A DNA stretch of 64,000 nucleotides, taken from assembly GCA_021531775.1 (NCBI GenBank), contig JAFBIU010000017.1, positions 1-64,000 of the forward strand. The letters are read 5' to 3'. The stretch is from Parabacteroides distasonis. Its GTDB lineage: Bacteria; Bacteroidota; Bacteroidia; Bacteroidales; Tannerellaceae. Within the stretch, counting starts at the first letter, position 1, and every line of letters starts with the position of its first letter. Below are positions 24,257-33,142 of the stretch, piece by piece. The notes below the pieces were generated by a model. That model was given only the letters and a program-made list of their open reading frames with translations, did no database searches and was not told where the DNA came from. A program made the translations under genes and the position numbers.

Positions 24257-24275
24257 ATTACTTTACATTCAGCAG

Positions 24276-24302
24276 AAAGGGGCGTTCTGATGCCGCCCCT
24301 TT
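24276..24302 (-). terminator. Hairpin between dsbD and mazG
   Basis: AAAGGGGCG (24276-24284) pairs with CGCCCCTTT (24294-24302), a 9-bp GC-rich stem with a 9-base loop. The T-tract is only three bases, so it may be a weak terminator or an attenuator letting some transcription into mazG. Confidence 0.55.
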
Positions 24303-24322
24303 CCCATATTCATCATTCAAAA

Positions 24323-26380
24323 TTAGTGTTGTTGAAACTGTTTCAATCCATCCTGCAGGAATTGGATATACTTCGAGACATCCTCATCGAAGGCGTACGA
24401 AGGAGCCAACGGCATACCCTCTCCATCCAACAGGATATAGAAGGGCTGTGCATTTGCCCCGAATTTGCTCCGCTGCAGGTAGCTCCACTTGTCGCCGACA
24501 GTCTTCAGTTTACGCACTTTACCGTTCTCCTGAATCTCAATCGGAGCCGGCAGGTTGGTCTTGTCATCCACGATGAGGGTGATCAGCACATAATCCTGCT
24601 CCAGCAGCTGCTTCACCTTCGGATCGGTCCATACGGAAGCCTCCATCTTACGGCAGTTGACACAACCGTAACCGGAGAAGTCGATCATGACGGGCTTACC
24701 GACCTTTTTTGCATAGGCCATACCGGCTTCGTAATCGTCGAAGGCTGCATGTACCTCGCTCTCATACAGATTGAAATCTTGTGTGTATAAAGGAGGTGCA
24801 AAGGCACTGATCGCCTTCAACGGTGCCCCCCACAAGCCGGGCACCATATAGAGGGCAAACGCAAAGGAGATAATCGACATGAACAGACGGGGAACGGATA
24901 CATACTTCACCTCACTGTCGTGGCTGAACTTGATCTTACCCAATAGGTAGGCACCCAGCATACAGAAGATCACGATCCACAACACGATGAAGGTCTCCCG
25001 ATCCAACAGTCGCCAGCCATAGGCCAGGTCGGCTACGGACAGGAACTTCAGGGCCAAGGCCAACTCCAAGAAGCCCAAGACCACCTTGACGGAGTTCAAC
25101 CAGCCACCCGATTTCGGCATATTCTGCAGCAGATTGGGGAAGATGGCAAACAGACTAAACGGAATGGAGAGGGCCAAGGCGAAGCCAAACATACCGATGG
25201 CGGGACCGACAGCTGTTCCCATGGAGGCCGCCTGTACCAACAACGTGCCGATGATCGGACCTGTGCAGGAGAAAGAGACCAACACCAAGGTAAAGGACAT
25301 AAAGAAAATACTCAGGAAACCGGTTGTCGAATCGGCTCTTGCATCCATCTTGTTGGTCCAAGAGGCCGGCAACACCAGTTCGAAAGCTCCGAAGAAGGAG
25401 ACCGCAAACACCACCAACAACAGGAAGAAGATGATGTTGAAGATGGCATTGGTGGAGAGGTTGTTCAGCGCACTGGCACCGAACAGACCGGTAATCAGCA
25501 AGCCCATCACCAAATAGATCACAATGATGGACAGACCATAGGTGACAGCATCCCGGATCGCCTTCTTCCGATCTTTCGTACGCTTCAGGAAGAAGCTGAC
25601 TGTCATCGGTATCATCGGCCATACGCAAGGTGTCAACAGGGCAATGAATCCACCCAAGAAGCCGGCGAAGAAGATAAACAGCCAAGAGGTATCTGCTGCT
25701 GCCACCGTAGCATCGCCAAAGGCTTTCAGCTGATCGATCACGGGTGTCCACAAGGCTGGAGCATCGGTCAAAACAGCCAGAGCATGGGAGGCCTGACTCT
25801 TCGGCTGATCTCCCACAGCGGGTGTATCAGTTGCCGGAGTGGCAGGAGCCTCAGTCAGTTCTTCGGTAGAGGGTTCCGGTTCCACCGTCTCTTCCGCGGT
25901 TCCAGTAGCCGCACCATCCATCCGGATATCCCGTTTTGTATAGGAAAAATCGATCTGATCGGGAGGCAGACAGGTTTCGTCATTACAAGCCATAAACTCG
26001 ATCTGTCCCTCCATCTTGAACTTGGCCGCATCGGTCACCTTAAATTTCTGGGTAAAAGAGACCGTACCGGGATACCAACGCAGATTCATGGCGAATTGTT
26101 CATCATAGACTGTAGTCGGGGCCACCGATGCCGTGGGGGTACCGATCAGTTCTGCACCCGTCAGGGTCTCGAAGGTAAACGAGGTCGAAATGGGACCTCC
26201 CTCCGGCAGATTCATATCATAGAGATGCCATCCTTTATCCGCCGTAGCCGTAAATACAATCGACTTTTCTGATGCTCCTGTATCATCGAGGTGAATCTTC
26301 CACGTAACAGGAGTGAGGATTTGCGCCTGTACAAAGCAAACCAAACAGGCCAGCCATAACGTAGCAATCAACTTCTTCAT
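24323..26380 (-). CDS. dsbD: Thiol:disulfide interchange protein DsbD
   Basis: A 685-residue inner-membrane protein. It has a signal peptide (MKKLIATLWLACLVCFVQA) and an N-terminal periplasmic DsbD-alpha domain (to ~residue 145) with the cysteine pair in MACNDETCLPP. A Pro/Thr/Glu-rich linker follows, then eight or so membrane helices with the two essential cysteines (GFIALLTPCVWPMIP and SFSCTGPIIG), and a thioredoxin-like C-terminal domain with C573-V-N-C576. It passes electrons from cytoplasmic thioredoxin to periplasmic disulfide isomerases and cytochrome c maturation. All six expected redox cysteines are present. It lies between a pseudouridine synthase gene and mazG. Confidence 0.95.
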   Translation of the reverse strand: MKKLIATLWLACLVCFVQAQILTPVTWKIHLDDTGASEKSIVFTATADKGWHLYDMNLPEGGPISTSFTFETLTGAELIGTPTASVAPTTVYDEQFAMNLRWYPGTVSFTQKFKVTDAAKFKMEGQIEFMACNDETCLPPDQIDFSYTKRDIRMDGAATGTAEETVEPEPSTEELTEAPATPATDTPAVGDQPKSQASHALAVLTDAPALWTPVIDQLKAFGDATVAAADTSWLFIFFAGFLGGFIALLTPCVWPMIPMTVSFFLKRTKDRKKAIRDAVTYGLSIIVIYLVMGLLITGLFGASALNNLSTNAIFNIIFFLLLVVFAVSFFGAFELVLPASWTNKMDARADSTTGFLSIFFMSFTLVLVSFSCTGPIIGTLLVQAASMGTAVGPAIGMFGFALALSIPFSLFAIFPNLLQNMPKSGGWLNSVKVVLGFLELALALKFLSVADLAYGWRLLDRETFIVLWIVIFCMLGAYLLGKIKFSHDSEVKYVSVPRLFMSIISFAFALYMVPGLWGAPLKAISAFAPPLYTQDFNLYESEVHAAFDDYEAGMAYAKKVGKPVMIDFSGYGCVNCRKMEASVWTDPKVKQLLEQDYVLITLIVDDKTNLPAPIEIQENGKVRKLKTVGDKWSYLQRSKFGANAQPFYILLDGEGMPLAPSYAFDEDVSKYIQFLQDGLKQFQQH

Positions 26381-26407
26381 ATCCTTCTTTTATTTAGAGA
26401 TTAATAG

Positions 26408-27322
26408 TTAGCGCGTCAACGAGACAAAAGCATCCGGTGTACGGGTCTCAAACTTCATCTCCTCTCCCGTGGTCGGATGGATGAAAAAGAGCTTCCGTGC
26501 GTGCAGCATCAGCCGTCCGGCGGGATCGGTCTCGGCTCCATATTTATAATCGCCGGCAATGGGGTGTCCAATGGATTGCATCTGTGCCCGGATCTGATTC
26601 TTCCGGCCCGTCTCCAAATCCAGATCGACCAGGGTATAATTGCCATTCGTCCGGGCTACCCGATAGCGGGTGATGGCCTCCTTGCCGTCCCCTTCCGAGG
26701 TCACATACACCTGCATCTGGGCATTCTCCTTCAGATAGGAGGTGATGAGTCCATTCTCCTTTTCGAGTTGGCCCTCGACCACTGCCACATAGCTACGCTC
26801 GGTGATCATCTGATTCCAATCCGACTGCAATTTCTTTTGGGTGTGGATATTCTTGGCAAACATCATCAAGCCGGAGGTATCGCGATCCAACCGGTGCAAG
26901 ACGAATATCTTATTCCGTGGGTCGGACTTCTTCACATAATCGCTCAACAGATGGTAAGCCGTACGCTCCTTGACACGAGCTGTCGATACCGACAACAACC
27001 CTTCCCGTTTGTTGACCACAATCAGGTCCTCATCTTCCCATATAATCGAAAGCAACGGATTATTGAACTCCGGTTTTCCCCGCTCATAGCTGATGACCAG
27101 TTCATCTCCAACGGCCAATGGCGTATCAAATTGGGTTGTCACCTTGCCATTCACCCAGATTTGGCGATGTGCCAACAGGGCCTTCACCGAACTACGGCTC
27201 TGATCACTCAATAACTTAAACAGAAAGGGCAACAACACTGCCTCTTCCTGCAGGACGACCTTCCGCCCACGGGGTGTCGTGGCTGCACGTCCATAACCTC
27301 GACGACTTGGTTTTCTTACCAT
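26408..27322 (-). CDS. RluA-family pseudouridine synthase
   Basis: A 304-residue protein. A basic N-terminus (MVRKPSRRGYGRAATTPRG) is followed by an S4 RNA-binding domain (residues ~27-90, SVKALLAHRQIWVNGKVT) and the RluA catalytic domain, with the signature HRLDRDTSGLMMFAK (catalytic Asp in RLDRDTSG, near residue 146) and GRKNQIRAQM near 240. It converts uridine to pseudouridine in rRNA or tRNA; the exact position cannot be assigned. It has its own promoter between it and tRNA-Thr. Confidence 0.93.
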   Translation of the reverse strand: MVRKPSRRGYGRAATTPRGRKVVLQEEAVLLPFLFKLLSDQSRSSVKALLAHRQIWVNGKVTTQFDTPLAVGDELVISYERGKPEFNNPLLSIIWEDEDLIVVNKREGLLSVSTARVKERTAYHLLSDYVKKSDPRNKIFVLHRLDRDTSGLMMFAKNIHTQKKLQSDWNQMITERSYVAVVEGQLEKENGLITSYLKENAQMQVYVTSEGDGKEAITRYRVARTNGNYTLVDLDLETGRKNQIRAQMQSIGHPIAGDYKYGAETDPAGRLMLHARKLFFIHPTTGEEMKFETRTPDAFVSLTR

Positions 27323-27357
27323 ATAGAATATGCGTTAATAGAAAGTACAAAAATAGA

Positions 27358-27365
27358 CAAAAGTA
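27358..27365 (-). promoter_or_regulatory. -7 promoter element of the pseudouridine synthase gene
   Basis: TACTTTTG on the minus strand matches TAnnTTTG, 36 bases upstream of the ATG at 27322. Confidence 0.5.
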
Positions 27366-27434
27366 GGCATTCACCTGCCATTCGGCACAAAAAAATACGC
27401 TAACAACCTTACGATTATTAGCGTATCCCTGTAG

Positions 27435-27507
<73 letters not shown>

Positions 27508-27529
27508 AGTTCCTTTTCGTTTGCGGGTG

Positions 27530-27537
27530 CAAATATA
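27530..27537 (-). promoter_or_regulatory. -7 promoter element of tRNA-Thr
   Basis: TATATTTG on the minus strand matches TAnnTTTG, 23 bases before the mature 5' end of the tRNA. It lies just after the stop codon of the preceding gene. Confidence 0.55.
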
Positions 27538-27543
27538 GGAAAC

Positions 27544-28005
27544 TTATTTGATATCTGGAAGAAGTTTTGCCAAAAAATCATCTAAATCTTTATCTAAATT
27601 TTGCAGCAACGGATCATCCAAACGGAGCAAATCGTCATCCAAGAACATAAGTTCCTCTACAACAACAAAATCCTCATCCGTCAAGCTCACCGAGAAGGGT
27701 TTCAGAAAACGAGGTGCATCAAAACTATTCTTGGTGGCAAACGTGGCCAACACGTTTTTCAGGATGCCCACTACCCGCTTGACGAACTGCTCCTCCGCCT
27801 CTTGACTGTTGACCCAATCATAAATGATGGTCTTTTCGATCAAGTGCTCCTCCTCATCGTAGATCTGCAATTCGCCGGTTTCCTGATCTACCTGCACATA
27901 CAGATCGCTGAGCAGATTGCCTGCCGTATCGGCTGCCAACCGGTCGATGGCAGTCTGGAATGCCGCCTCAATGACGGTCTGCACTTTTGAATTATTCGTA
28001 CTCAT
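27544..28005 (-). CDS. Conserved hypothetical cytoplasmic protein
   Basis: A 153-residue acidic protein (tail LLRLDDPLLQNLDKDLDDFLAKL). It has no signal peptide or membrane segment and consists of mixed helices and strands. It follows the lipoprotein gene after a single base (28007 to 28005), so it is co-translated with it. I do not recognise a domain. It looks like a small Bacteroidales-specific protein of unknown function. Confidence 0.75.
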   Translation of the reverse strand: MSTNNSKVQTVIEAAFQTAIDRLAADTAGNLLSDLYVQVDQETGELQIYDEEEHLIEKTIIYDWVNSQEAEEQFVKRVVGILKNVLATFATKNSFDAPRFLKPFSVSLTDEDFVVVEELMFLDDDLLRLDDPLLQNLDKDLDDFLAKLLPDIK

Positions 28006-28006
28006 A

Positions 28007-29044
28007 CTATTTCGTTATTTCTTCTCCAAATTGAACATTCAGTTTTTGATCCTTCTGGACCCGTTCGGCCAACACCGATTCGTAGGCCTCCAGGAGTTTG
28101 GTGTAAACCGCCTCTTCGCCGGTATGCTCCTTGAACAGATCGTACGACTTTTTCGCCCACGTATGTGCTTCGCGCAGATGTCCGCGCATCTCTTCACACA
28201 GAGCCAGATTGGAGGCTGCACGTGCCTGCGATTTCCAATTGCCACGTTCGTAGATCATCTTCCAACGCTCAAAGGCCTCCTCCCATTTTTCAGCGGCAGC
28301 ATAGGCAGCTGCCTCTTTCCATTTGGCTTCCGATGTGGAAAAATACCACCGTGTCTCATTGTCCCAATGGGGAACAAAATTGGGAGAGAGCTGCTTACCG
28401 ATATAGGTTCCTGCCGTACGCAAGGCCTCGTCTGGCGTAGGCAACAGAAAATCCAGCATCTTCTGATTGCCGGCCCACTCTTGCCAATAGATACTGTCCT
28501 GCACATAGACCGTAGCCAACGGCTGGTCGCGTCCCGACAGATAGGCCCGGGCGACACCCCCTATCTTGACCCGAATTGTCCCTTCATACCCTTCGGTATG
28601 GGCATTCACCTGCTTTTCCATGTCGAAAAGCAACCGGTCAAAGGTAATCAAGGCATCAACCTGCGTGGCTTGGCAAAGCGAATCGACCACCCGACGATCC
28701 ATCTTCCGATCCTCCCAATAGCGGTCGTCTGTACGCAACGGATCGTGATAGAACAAGACATCGTTGAAATAATCCCCTGCTACCAACTGCTCTCCCAACG
28801 AACGGCAGGCATCCATCAACGCACTGTCAGCATAGGCCCGACAGGTATCCTGCTTCTCGTCGCCCAACAGATAGACATACCCTTTGTCGGCAGGTTGTGC
28901 GACGGCATGATTCACCACCAGCACCTTACCTACCGTTGCAGGGAATGTAATCTCCGCCGGATTACAGGTCTGGATATCCACATAAGTCAATGTACTACAT
29001 CCAGCCAATATTCCAGCAAACAACAGACACAGGATCAACCTCAT
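28007..29044 (-). CDS. DUF6340-type lipoprotein with TPR-like C-terminus
   Basis: A 345-residue protein with a lipoprotein signal (MRLILCLLFAGILAGC, lipid-attached Cys16). The N-terminal two-thirds resembles the Bacteroidales DUF6340 family (VGKVLVVNHA, then LFYHDPLRTDDRYWEDRKMD and VDALITFDRLLFD). The last ~120 residues contain TPR-like helical repeats (KWKEAAAYAAAEKWEEAFERW, SNLALCEEMRGHLREAHTW). It is probably anchored in the periplasm or outer membrane as a scaffold. It overlaps the upstream epimerase-like gene by four bases (ATGA). Confidence 0.8.
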   Translation of the reverse strand: MRLILCLLFAGILAGCSTLTYVDIQTCNPAEITFPATVGKVLVVNHAVAQPADKGYVYLLGDEKQDTCRAYADSALMDACRSLGEQLVAGDYFNDVLFYHDPLRTDDRYWEDRKMDRRVVDSLCQATQVDALITFDRLLFDMEKQVNAHTEGYEGTIRVKIGGVARAYLSGRDQPLATVYVQDSIYWQEWAGNQKMLDFLLPTPDEALRTAGTYIGKQLSPNFVPHWDNETRWYFSTSEAKWKEAAAYAAAEKWEEAFERWKMIYERGNWKSQARAASNLALCEEMRGHLREAHTWAKKSYDLFKEHTGEEAVYTKLLEAYESVLAERVQKDQKLNVQFGEEITK

Positions 29045-29892
29045 AGCATATCACTAACCGCCTTGAAATAACCGATCGACTCGGCTATGCCCAAGAAGGG
29101 ATCCTTCATATCCTTTTCATATTCCAAACTACACATGCCGGTGTAGTTGACCTCACGCATCATCCGGATCAGTGCCGGGAAATCGATCTTACCACGACCA
29201 ATCTCAATGCCGACACCCGCTTTGGAAGAGTCGGTCACATCCTTGATGTGCATATCAAACACGCGCGTATGATATTTCTTCAGGTCGGCAACCGGATCGC
29301 AACCATTCCGCAGGTCATGACCGACATCCAGACACATACCGATGCGGGGATCCAAGTCTTTGGTATGTTCCCATACATCCGTTGCATCGGGATAGGTCTT
29401 GATATCGGGTCCATGCAAATGGATGGCATAATGGAAGTCATACTCTTTCACCTTTTTATCCACGTAAGGCAGCAATTCATAATTGGGCACTCCCACAATG
29501 GTCTTCACCCCGACACGCTTGGCATAGGCAAACGCACGATCAATCTCTGCCTCGCTCTTCATGTAGATCGGACCAACGGCATAGCCCGTCACCTTGTGGG
29601 CTGCACATTGGGCATGAAAAGCCTGGATCTGTTCGTCTGTACTGTCTAACGGCAGATGGAAGTCCTTAATACATAAATAATGTATGTCCAAACGTTCCAA
29701 TGTCTTCAAAGTCGTCTCCAGATCGAAATTCACAAATGTCCAACCTGCCATTCCCAAATGGAACGGATTCACAGCCTTGGCTGCTTTCGGTTTCACCGGG
29801 TCCGGAAGAGCCTGAATGCCGGAGGCTGCACCTCCCAGCAACAGGGCTCCTGCCAACCCTTGCCTAAAAAACATTCGTCTTGTGTTCTTCAT
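29041..29892 (-). CDS. Sugar phosphate isomerase/epimerase (TIM barrel), Tat-type signal
   Basis: A 283-residue protein with an N-terminal export signal resembling Tat (NTRRMFFRQGLAGALLLGGAA). The body is an AP endonuclease 2/xylose-isomerase-like TIM barrel. Putative metal ligands lie in IHLHGPDIK, GMCLDVGHDLRNG, DMHIKDVTD and CSLEYEKDM (Glu/Asp/His at strand ends). It probably isomerises or epimerises a sugar or cyclitol in the periplasm. It is second in the valS operon, 20 bases after valS. Confidence 0.85.
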   Translation of the reverse strand: MKNTRRMFFRQGLAGALLLGGAASGIQALPDPVKPKAAKAVNPFHLGMAGWTFVNFDLETTLKTLERLDIHYLCIKDFHLPLDSTDEQIQAFHAQCAAHKVTGYAVGPIYMKSEAEIDRAFAYAKRVGVKTIVGVPNYELLPYVDKKVKEYDFHYAIHLHGPDIKTYPDATDVWEHTKDLDPRIGMCLDVGHDLRNGCDPVADLKKYHTRVFDMHIKDVTDSSKAGVGIEIGRGKIDFPALIRMMREVNYTGMCSLEYEKDMKDPFLGIAESIGYFKAVSDML

Positions 29893-29912
29893 ATCTTATG
29901 AATCTATATAAG

Positions 29913-32609
29913 TTATTTCGACAAATTCTTAATGCTCTCCTCGATCGACTTGATCTTGCTCTCCGCATCGGCCTGCTTCTTGCGTTCCATCTCGATCACC
30001 TTGGCCGGAGCCTTGCTGACAAAGTTTTCGTTGCCCAACTTTTTCATGACCGAAGCCAAAAAGCCCTGCTGATACTTCAGCTCCTCTTGCAGCTTGGCCA
30101 GCTCCTCTTCCACATTGATCAGATTGCCCAACGGAACGGCATACTCAGTCGTACGCACCAAGAAGGAAACAGCACCGGCTGCCTTCTCTGTAGAAACTTC
30201 AATAGCAGACAGGTTACACAGTTTCGCAATGACACTGTTGAAAGCAGCTTCATGTGCACCCAACACCTGCAATGTAAGCGGCTCCTTGTTGGGGATATTC
30301 TTCTGCAAACGGATCGTACGGACACCACCGATGATCTCCTTGACCACTTCAAAGCCAGCTAAGAAGGCCTCATCGACCGGTGCTACCTGCGGCATTTGTG
30401 CAACCATCAGGCTCTCACCCTCCTGACGGGGCTCCAATGCTTGCCACAACTCCTCCGTGATGAACGGCATGAAGGGATGCAACAGACGGAGCAACGCATC
30501 GAAGAAGCCCAAAGTGGCTTCGTAGGTAGCCTGATCAATCGGCTGCTGATAACCCGGCTTCACCATCTCCAAGTACCACGATGAGAATTCATCCCAGAAC
30601 AGTTTATAGACGGTCATCATGGCCTCGCTCAACCGATACTTGCTGAAAAGATCCTCCATTTCTGCGCCTACCTTGTCCAACTGAGCCTTGAACCACTTCA
30701 CAGCCACAGCAGCCGATTCCGGTTGTGCAGCCGAAGCATCGACGGTCCAGCCCTTTACCAAACGGAAGGCATTCCAGATCTTGTTGTTGAAGTTACGTCC
30801 CTGTTCGCACAAGGCCTCATCGAACGGAATATCGTTACCGGCCGGAGCTGCCAACATCAAGCCCATACGGACACCATCCGCACCATACTGTTCGATCAAC
30901 TTCAAGGGATCCGGTGAGTTACCCAACGACTTGGACATCTTTCGGCCCAACTTGTCGCGTACGATACCGGTAAAATAGACATGCTTGAACGGCATATCGC
31001 CCCGATATTCATAACCGGCCATGATCATACGGGCCACCCAGAAAAAGATGATATCCGGACCGGTCACCAAATCGCTGGTAGGATAGTAGTAGTTGATCTC
31101 CTCATTGCCCGGATTGTTGATGCCGTCAAACAGCGACAACGGCCACAACCAAGAGGAGAACCAGGTATCCAACGCATCCTCATCCTGGCGCAATTCGTCG
31201 GCCTGTACCTGCTCGAAACCAGCGATCTGACGTGCCTTTTCCAAGGCAGCTTCGCGGGTTTCTGCCACCACAAACTGCTCCTCTTCGCCCTCTGCCGTCG
31301 GCAAGAAATAGGCCGGGATCCGATGTCCCCACCACAATTGACGGCTGATACACCAGTCCTGGATGTTCTCTAACCAATTCTTGTAGGTTGTCTTGTATTT
31401 CGGGGGATAGAACTTCAACTCGTCGTTCATGACCGGCGGCAAAGCGATGTCTGCAAAATGCTGCATCTTCAAGAACCACTGCATACAGAGACGCGGCTCA
31501 ACAGCGGTGTCTGCATTACGTTCCGAATAGCCCACCTTGTTGTCATAATCCTCTACCTTCTCCATCAAACCGGCAGCCTCCAGATCGACCGCAATCTGCT
31601 TGCGCACCTCCATGCGATCCATACCGACGTACAGGCCTCCTGCTTCGCTGATGGTTGCATCCGGATTGAAGATGTCGATGGTCTCCAAGTTGTGCTTCTT
31701 GCCCAACATGTAGTCGTTCGTATCGTGTGCCGGAGTCACCTTCAAGCAACCCGTACCAAATTCAATATCGACATAGCGGTCTTCAATCACCGGAATCACA
31801 CGGCCTACCAAGGGGACAATCACCTGTTTGCCCTTCAACCACTGATTCTTCGGGTCTTTCGGGTTGATACACATGGCCGTATCACCCATGATCGTCTCCG
31901 GACGAGTGGTAGCAACGACAGCATACCGGCGGCCGGTCGCATCGCGGTGAACCACCTCCTCTTCAGCACCTGTCTCGCCACTCATATCATCGTTTGCCAC
32001 GTAATACTTCAAGTAGTAGAGCTTGCTCTTTTCATCGTGGTAGATCACCTCCTCATTGCTCAGAGCCGTCTGGGCTTTCGGATCCCAGTTGACCATACGC
32101 AAACCGCGATAGATCAATCCTTTGTCATACAAATCACAGAACACCTTGATCACACTGGCACTCCGGGTTTCATCCATCGTGAAAGCCGTCCGGTCCCAAT
32201 CGCAACTGGCACCTAACTTGCGCAACTGCTTCAGGATGATGCCACCATGCTCATGTGTCCAATCCCACGCATGTTTCAGGAACTCCTCACGTGTCAAGTC
32301 ACTCTTCTTGATACCCTGTTCAGCCAGTTTCTTGACCACTTTCGCCTCCGTTGCGATGGAAGCATGGTCTGTACCGGGCACCCAACAAGCATTCTTGCCC
32401 ATCATGCGGGCACGACGGACCAAGATATCCTGAATGGTATTGTTAAGCATGTGCCCCATGTGAAGGACACCGGTCACATTGGGTGGTGGAATCACGATCG
32501 TATAGGGTTCACGACCATCCGGTTTCGACTTAAAGAATCCATGATCCAACCAATATTGATACCATTTTCCCTCCACTTCCGCGGGGTTATACTTACTTGC
32601 AATTTCCAT
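29913..32609 (-). CDS. valS: Valyl-tRNA synthetase
   Basis: An 898-residue class I aminoacyl-tRNA synthetase. It shows HMGH (HIGH motif) near residue 50 in [26 protein letters not shown] near 80, the editing domain (~200-390, [15 protein letters not shown]), [12 protein letters not shown] near residue 560, the anticodon-binding helical domain and a C-terminal coiled coil ([15 protein letters not shown]) typical of ValRS. It charges tRNA-Val and edits threonine. It is first in an operon with the isomerase-like, lipoprotein and 153-residue genes. Confidence 0.97.
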   Translation of the reverse strand: MEIASKYNPAEVEGKWYQYWLDHGFFKSKPDGREPYTIVIPPPNVTGVLHMGHMLNNTIQDILVRRARMMGKNACWVPGTDHASIATEAKVVKKLAEQGIKKSDLTREEFLKHAWDWTHEHGGIILKQLRKLGASCDWDRTAFTMDETRSASVIKVFCDLYDKGLIYRGLRMVNWDPKAQTALSNEEVIYHDEKSKLYYLKYYVANDDMSGETGAEEEVVHRDATGRRYAVVATTRPETIMGDTAMCINPKDPKNQWLKGKQVIVPLVGRVIPVIEDRYVDIEFGTGCLKVTPAHDTNDYMLGKKHNLETIDIFNPDATISEAGGLYVGMDRMEVRKQIAVDLEAAGLMEKVEDYDNKVGYSERNADTAVEPRLCMQWFLKMQHFADIALPPVMNDELKFYPPKYKTTYKNWLENIQDWCISRQLWWGHRIPAYFLPTAEGEEEQFVVAETREAALEKARQIAGFEQVQADELRQDEDALDTWFSSWLWPLSLFDGINNPGNEEINYYYPTSDLVTGPDIIFFWVARMIMAGYEYRGDMPFKHVYFTGIVRDKLGRKMSKSLGNSPDPLKLIEQYGADGVRMGLMLAAPAGNDIPFDEALCEQGRNFNNKIWNAFRLVKGWTVDASAAQPESAAVAVKWFKAQLDKVGAEMEDLFSKYRLSEAMMTVYKLFWDEFSSWYLEMVKPGYQQPIDQATYEATLGFFDALLRLLHPFMPFITEELWQALEPRQEGESLMVAQMPQVAPVDEAFLAGFEVVKEIIGGVRTIRLQKNIPNKEPLTLQVLGAHEAAFNSVIAKLCNLSAIEVSTEKAAGAVSFLVRTTEYAVPLGNLINVEEELAKLQEELKYQQGFLASVMKKLGNENFVSKAPAKVIEMERKKQADAESKIKSIEESIKNLSK

Positions 32610-32649
32610 ATTTATCTATTGTTTATTTTTCTGCCAACTTAATCACCTG

Positions 32650-32657
32650 CAAAAGTA
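32650..32657 (-). promoter_or_regulatory. -7 promoter element of valS
   Basis: TACTTTTG on the minus strand, 41 bases upstream of the valS ATG. No T-box-like leader is visible. Confidence 0.55.
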
Positions 32658-32690
32658 CAAAAACACTCTCTATCTAAGAAACAACTACAT

Positions 32691-32722
32691 AAAAAAAGGG
32701 TACTCCCAACGGGTACCCTTTT
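32691..32722 (-). terminator. Rho-independent terminator of trxA
   Basis: GTACCCTTTT (32713-32722) and AAAAGGGTAC (32694-32703) form a 10-bp stem with a 9-base loop. On the minus strand the stem runs into a seven-base T-tract (32697-32691). Confidence 0.85.
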
Positions 32723-32742
32723 ATCTTTGGCATCGATTTTTC

Positions 32743-33060
32743 TTATTTCAGCAGGTTTTCAACCTTTTCTTTAAACTTATCTTTAGAGGTAGCACCAACG
32801 ATTTTATCTACCATTTCGCCATTCTTGAAAAAGATGACCGTCGGAATGTTACGGATACCGAACCGGCCCACGACATCATCGTTTTCGTCCACATTGATCT
32901 TACCGATCGTCACGCGACCTTCATACTCCTGTGCCAATTCATCGATGATAGGTGATACCATACGACACGGGCCGCACCACTCTGCCCAAAAATCAAGAAC
33001 CATCGGCTTACCAGTACCTAACAGCTCTTCAAAATTTGCATCTGTAATTTGTAATGCCAT
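32743..33060 (-). CDS. trxA: Thioredoxin
   Basis: A 105-residue classical thioredoxin with active site W28-C29-G30-P31-C32, buried Asp in MVLDFWAEW and cis-Pro in RNIPTVIFF. It reduces cytoplasmic protein disulfides and feeds electrons to DsbD (24323-26380). It is a single-gene transcript between its own promoter and a strong terminator, although dnaE lies just upstream in the same direction. Confidence 0.96.
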   Translation of the reverse strand: MALQITDANFEELLGTGKPMVLDFWAEWCGPCRMVSPIIDELAQEYEGRVTIGKINVDENDDVVGRFGIRNIPTVIFFKNGEMVDKIVGATSKDKFKEKVENLLK

Positions 33061-33107
33061 AATTTATTCTATTATTATTGGATTGATCCAGTTCATTAAT
33101 TCGGCTC

Positions 33108-33115
33108 CAAAAGTA
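33108..33115 (-). promoter_or_regulatory. -7 promoter element of trxA
   Basis: TACTTTTG on the minus strand in the 82-base gap between dnaE and trxA, 48 bases before the ATG. Confidence 0.55.
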
Positions 33116-33142
33116 GCAATTCTTTTTATCCTATCAAGCATG

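Noticed and set aside
23804-24790. 328-codon plus-strand open frame opposite mazG and dsbD
   Set aside because: It spans the ends of two clearly real minus-strand genes and their gap, with no recognisable domain. It is an antisense shadow of high-GC codon use.
27917-29071. 384-codon plus-strand open frame opposite the lipoprotein gene
   Set aside because: The minus-strand genes have a lipobox and tight operon spacing; the plus frame shows no domain and atypical His/Cys-rich composition.
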